Positions 59,547 through 64,000 of a DNA stretch of 64,000 nt are shown piece by piece (within the stretch, counting starts at the first letter, position 1; each line of letters opens with the position of its first letter). Below the pieces are notes generated by a model. The model was given only the letters and a program-made list of their open reading frames with translations, searched no databases and was not told where the DNA came from. The stretch comes from Ectocarpus siliculosus (Eukaryota; Sar; Phaeophyceae; Ectocarpales; Ectocarpaceae): positions 566,826 to 630,825 of the forward strand of contig FN649733.1 of assembly GCA_000310025.1 (NCBI GenBank), given 5' to 3'. The translations under genes were made by a program, and so were the position numbers.

Positions 59547-62395
59547 TTGAAGTGGTGGCTCGATGGTGGTCCTATTCCATACGGGGGGATTGCACAAAGG
59601 GTGGGGCTAGTTTGATGCACATGCTGCGTACAATGTAGAAGGTTGACGAGATCTTTCGGCATCTGCAGATACTTGGATCCAAAATATTTGACCACCCCTG
59701 AAAAAAAAAAACGGTCTGGTGATGAAGGGGCCCCGGCGTATGATGCGGCACCCCCCACTGGGTCCAGGCGAAGAAATGACTCTTTGTTTGATATTCTTTG
59801 AGCAGTCCACAGGTCCGATGAAAACATGATCCTGCGTGGATCTGGATCTAATCTGAACAACTATATGGGTCACCAAACCCTCACGCCGTTCTCTGGAGTG
59901 GACCCTGAAATGCTGCACGCACAGCATGATGGCCTTATGCATGGCATACTGCTGTACGTTGATCGGTCAAATGATGAGTTCCTCTTGATCTGAACTCTCG
60001 ACAGCACTGTACGTACACAGCAGCAGTATTAGTACCAGTAGTATTTTACCGGTTTCAAAAAGATACCGACAGATACAATAAATGTCCTATATTTGTTCCT
60101 CCTACGTTCAGAATTAAACACAGGTAGGTACATAATAACCTATCCATAGCAATAGCAGCTACTACGTCGTAGAAAAATGTGGTACATTGAAGTACACAGA
60201 CAGATAGACAGTGAGTATTGCGTATCGCATTTATTTCTTCACCACAAGTCAAAGGGTGGGTGTAGACTAAAACTACAGATAGTCCATAGTGTACACAATG
60301 TGATGCATGCATACACATGCATGCGCGTATGTATGCATGCATGCGGTGCACCTTGCACTAGGTGTCATGTAGTGTACACACTACTTCACTTCGTGTGAAC
60401 CCATGCATGCAGACAGGCTCCTTGTGGGAAATGACTGTCCACGTACCGTACCGTAGTTGTTTTGTATTATTGTAACCACCGAGCATAGCAGCAGTACCAC
60501 CACATAAAAAGCATTCATTCGTGTGAACAAAGACGAAGAAATTACGGGGGATGGATGCCACAGCATCGAAAGGGTGGGGGGTCGCAACAGCAGTACCGCG
60601 AAAAATGTTTGCAAAAAAGTGCAAACATAGTGAGTGTTGGACCACGCTCGGAAGGCAACAACTGATCGCTGAACTTATTATTTCATGCAAATGCGCAGAC
60701 TAACCAGCACTGCAATCCGCATCATCAATACAACATTCGTAAAAAGAAATACAGGTTTCTCTCTCATTGCTTATTTTCTGTTTGTTGCCAATAGTGACTC
60801 CGACACGGGATCACCTTGCCACCCCCCCTGCCTTCGGCTTTGATGCATCGACGAAACGCGTTGGCTCCCGTCCATGATGCTCGATCATCGACATCACACC
60901 GTCCGTGGCGCAACTCATCAATCACGAATGACACATGTCGCAACAACAGCGCGTCACCGAGAGGATGCGAGCACTTTGCAACGACGACGCATTGATTGAA
61001 GGTAAGCACAGCATCAGCAGCAGTGGATGAAGGAAGGAGGGCTGGGATGGAAGAGAGAAGGGCCGTGTGTACAGAGCACGACGCGTTGTTCCGGGCCCCT
61101 TTCGCAAGGCAGACCAGCTGATGATAACCTAAATGATACCCTGTGTTCGCATTAGGCACCCAACAACTGCAACCATGTATTGTAGTAAAACATCCATCGC
61201 CATAGGGGATTTTATTTTCCGAGACCAAACAAGCCACCTGATCTGAACGGCAGCAACAGCAACAAAAACAACGTCGAGAACAGCAGCAGCAGCAGTGTCG
61301 ACAATACAGCAGTGCGCCTTCAATGTGCACACCAACAACAGACAGATGCTGACGTAGGCTCCCCTTCCCAGTTGGCACCACAATACTACCTTTAGTCGGC
61401 GGTACTGAAGAGCAGTCGCCGCCCAGACCCCCCCGCACCCGCACCCCCCGAACCCACACCCCTGCGCACAAACACAAATCACAAGAAACCTCCAAGTTCG
61501 ACGGCATCGCGTCATCTTTTCTACACTAGTAGTGTATGAGCAAGCTGGATGGGGGCATAAAGGAAGTGCTGTACACACGTAGTGAACACCAACAACAGAT
61601 TTACAAAGCGCAAACTGGATCTGCATAGACTTCTTCATGTATCGTCAACTCTACAACACTAAATCGACACACAAAAGCATAACACCCGCAGCCCTCTTCC
61701 ACCTTCACCTCGTCACCACAGAGTTTTCATGATGGGTTGTGCCCTGCCGTCATACATAAATACTTCCCCCCCCTCTGACGAGGGACAACGTCTTTGCTCG
61801 ACGAACATCTCCACCACACCGGCGTGGTAGCCGCTTGGTATCGAGCCAAGAAAAAATTGATGAAGTCCCGGACGATGTACGTTATCGCCCTAATTCTCAC
61901 CGGGAGAGGACCCGGGGCATCCGCTACTCCGAACTGGCACCCCCCCGCCCCCTCTCAGCCAATCCTACGCCCATTGGACTCCCCTTGGGTAAAAATGCGG
62001 TAACGCTTTCTAATGTGGTACGCGCGACCAGACCCGCCCGTACCTCGAACGAGAGAAGGCTCTCGCCCCGCCCCGCCCCAGCTTTAAACCACCTCCACGC
62101 AAGTCGCCACGACGATGCATAGCTCGCACACGCTCACGCTTCGCGATAGTAGTAGTGTGATAGTATTCAGTACTCCACAGAAAAAAACATTTCCTGAGTG
62201 CCACAAATTGTTGGCCGACCACAAAAAAAGCACATACAAACAGACCGCCGTCAAAGACGGCTCGTTCCTACCGGCTCATTCTTACTATGGCACCTTGTTC
62301 GCGACCACAGGTTTGTAGCTGATCCGAATAGCCTACCATATACTGCTGTGCGATGAATGTCTGCAAGAGAGAAGCCCTCGAGCAACCAAGTGCCT
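59547..62395. other. Intergenic, TYR5 promoter side, no supported gene
   Basis: No coding signal on either strand. It contains CAG/CTG-rich patches (60018-60026, 61270-61300) and an atgc-rich palindromic stretch at 60302-60345. Open frames here are low-complexity. Confidence 0.45.
60302..60345. repeat. (ATGC)-rich alternating palindromic microsatellite
   Basis: Repeated gcatgcatacacatgcatgc words form overlapping self-complementary purine-pyrimidine alternation. Confidence 0.8.
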
Positions 62396-63430
62396 CTCAA
62401 ATGGGGTGCACCCAATCGTCTTACAGCACACGCCAAGTAACGCAAAAAACGTACCGTATAACACAAAAAGGCAAGGGAATTTCGCACGAGTTATCTCCGC
62501 GCGAAGTCACATAAAATGCCCAACCATCGACCCCCCAACACAGCAGCCTGCATGGCATGTTTGGTTGGGTCTCTGAAACAATTTGGAACCTCTAGGCACC
62601 CATTTAGGCCTCGAAAAAATCATCATGGCCGTCCGGGATGCTTCGCCCGCACGTGGCACGCGGTTGTTCTCGTAATGGCTGAAAAGAGCAAAAGGGGGGC
62701 AGAGCTCTGCGTCTGCCCTTCCTGGAATTACACACGCACCAAAAAAGGGACTCAAAACTGACAAGACTGGGAAACACAGCAACCACCACCACCGCTGAAA
62801 CCTCTCGACACACGGAGCTGGAGAAAAAAAAGGGACGTCGTAGCATTCTCAACAACCCCCGCGATTTAAACACTGCGTTCCAGGGACATCTATCCAATGT
62901 AGACTAGTGCGGCTCAAATGGGGTGCACCCAATCGTCTTACAGCACACGCCAAGTAAACGCAAAAAACGTACCGTATAACACAAAAAGGCAAGGGAATTT
63001 CGCACGAGTTATCTCCGCGCGAAGTCACATAAAATGCCCAACCATCGACCCCCCAACACAGCAGCCTGCATGGCATGTTTGGTTGGGTCTCTGAAACAAT
63101 TTGGAACCTCTAGGCACCCATTTAGGCCTCGAAAAAATCATCATGGCCGTCCGGGATGCTTCGCCCGCACGTGGCACGCGGTTGTTCTCGTAATGGCTGA
63201 AAAGAGCAAAAGGGGGGCAGAGCTCTGCGTCTGCCCTTCCTGGAATTACACACGCACCAAAAAAGGGACTCAAAACTGACAAGACTGGGAAACACAGCAA
63301 CCACCACCACCGCTGAAACCTCTCGACACACGGAGCTGGAGAAAAAAAAGGGACGTCGTAGCATTCTCAACAACCCCCGCGATTTAAACACTGCGTTCCA
63401 GGGACATCTATCCAATGTAGACTAGTGCGG
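62396..63430 (+). repeat. Tandem duplication of a 517/518-bp unit
   Basis: 62396-62912 is repeated head to tail at 62913-63430. The only difference I see is one extra A (aagtaacgc versus aagtaaacgc). The unit has no recognisable gene. The junction is a clean gcgg|ctcaaatgg. Confidence 0.95.
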
Positions 63431-64000
63431 AACAACTGGGCTAAACTCAACCTCAGTGTAGGGCAAGCATTGGTATGTCTAAAGTCCTACCGGCATGGCA
63501 CCCACCATCTCTCTTTGTATATGGGTCTAGTACGGGAATACCCTCCCCCCTCTCTCCTTCTCTTCTCTCTCTTTCACCAATGCACCCTCGGTCTGACAAC
63601 GACCACAACACGCCCCCCGCTCCGCACTCGTCTGTTAAGTCCCAAGCTTTTATTTTCTGGGCTACAAGACTCCATTCTCATACTAGAGCTGGAGCACATA
63701 ACAAATTGTATTCAATACGCCATCTAGACATTTAGGTACAAGAACAAACAAACAAGCGTGCTGTCCTGCCCCCCCGATCGACAACACGTCAAACGTACAA
63801 ACCCACCGCCCGCCGAACACTAACCGAGGCACCAACACGCCCCCCCCCCCCCCCCCTTAAAATAATGGTTGAAAAAACCCGCCTGTTTAAAGGGCACCCC
63901 CCTGGGGGGAATCAAAATGTTTTTCCCCCCCCACCCCGGTGGGAAATGGGGGGAAACCCTTTTTTTTTTCCCCCCCCCGGGGGGTACCACCCCCGGGGAA
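63431..64000. other. No gene; last ~160 bases are degraded contig-end sequence
   Basis: From about 63840 the sequence becomes homopolymer runs of C, G, T and A with little other structure. This is the same look as the sequence flanking the N gap at 3788, so a contig end probably lies just beyond the window. Confidence 0.7.

Noticed and set aside
61129-61638. Minus-strand Cys/Val-rich frames
   Set aside because: Produced by CAG/CAA-rich low-complexity DNA; no domain and no splice structure.
1-64000. CRISPR arrays, bacterial operons or prophage
   Set aside because: No evenly spaced identical repeats with unique spacers, no ribosome-binding sites, and genes are clearly spliced.

Overview
The window is nuclear DNA of a multicellular-type stramenopile, most likely a brown alga close to Ectocarpus. 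The signs are intron-rich genes with GT-AG introns of about 130-1340 bp, coding sequence with GC-rich third positions, abundant CAG/CTG/CAA microsatellites, many short repeats, and a draft-type assembly gap. The lineage is inferred from style; no marker gene is present.

The core is a cluster of five related tyrosinase (type-3 copper oxidase) genes that fill most of 11.7-59.5 kb: TYR1 (11699-16198, minus), TYR2 (18454-24103, minus), TYR3 (25454-31775, plus), TYR4 (44496-51314, plus) and TYR5 (54560-59546, minus). The names are local labels. Exons were assembled by hand from conserved splice sites, and all five give open frames of about 770-800 residues. Each predicted protein has a short cytosolic tail with a YGSV/YGSI motif, one membrane anchor, an extracytosolic beta-rich region, then CuA and CuB. 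CuB is split by an insertion of about 110 residues and has an altered third-histidine motif (T-H-P-T-M-E-R-L-W). TYR3 and TYR4 lie in a direct segmental duplication of about 7.8 kb. TYR2 and TYR3 are divergent across 1.35 kb. The cluster probably supplies membrane-anchored or secreted phenol oxidases, plausibly acting on phenolics in vesicles or the cell wall.

Left flank (1-9.4 kb): a 630-bp long-TIR foldback element; the last three exons of an unrecognised acidic nuclear protein, interrupted by a false assembly gap flanked by degraded duplicate sequence; and a two-exon TPR protein on the minus strand.

Between TYR3 and TYR4 (33-44.3 kb) is a mobile-element graveyard: a tRNA-like sequence, an OTU-like cysteine protease ORF, a DNA adenine methyltransferase-like gene with apparent frameshifts, and several repeat families. 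The right flank (59.5-64 kb) has no recognisable gene, contains a near-perfect 517/518-bp tandem duplication, and ends in degraded sequence that looks like another contig end.
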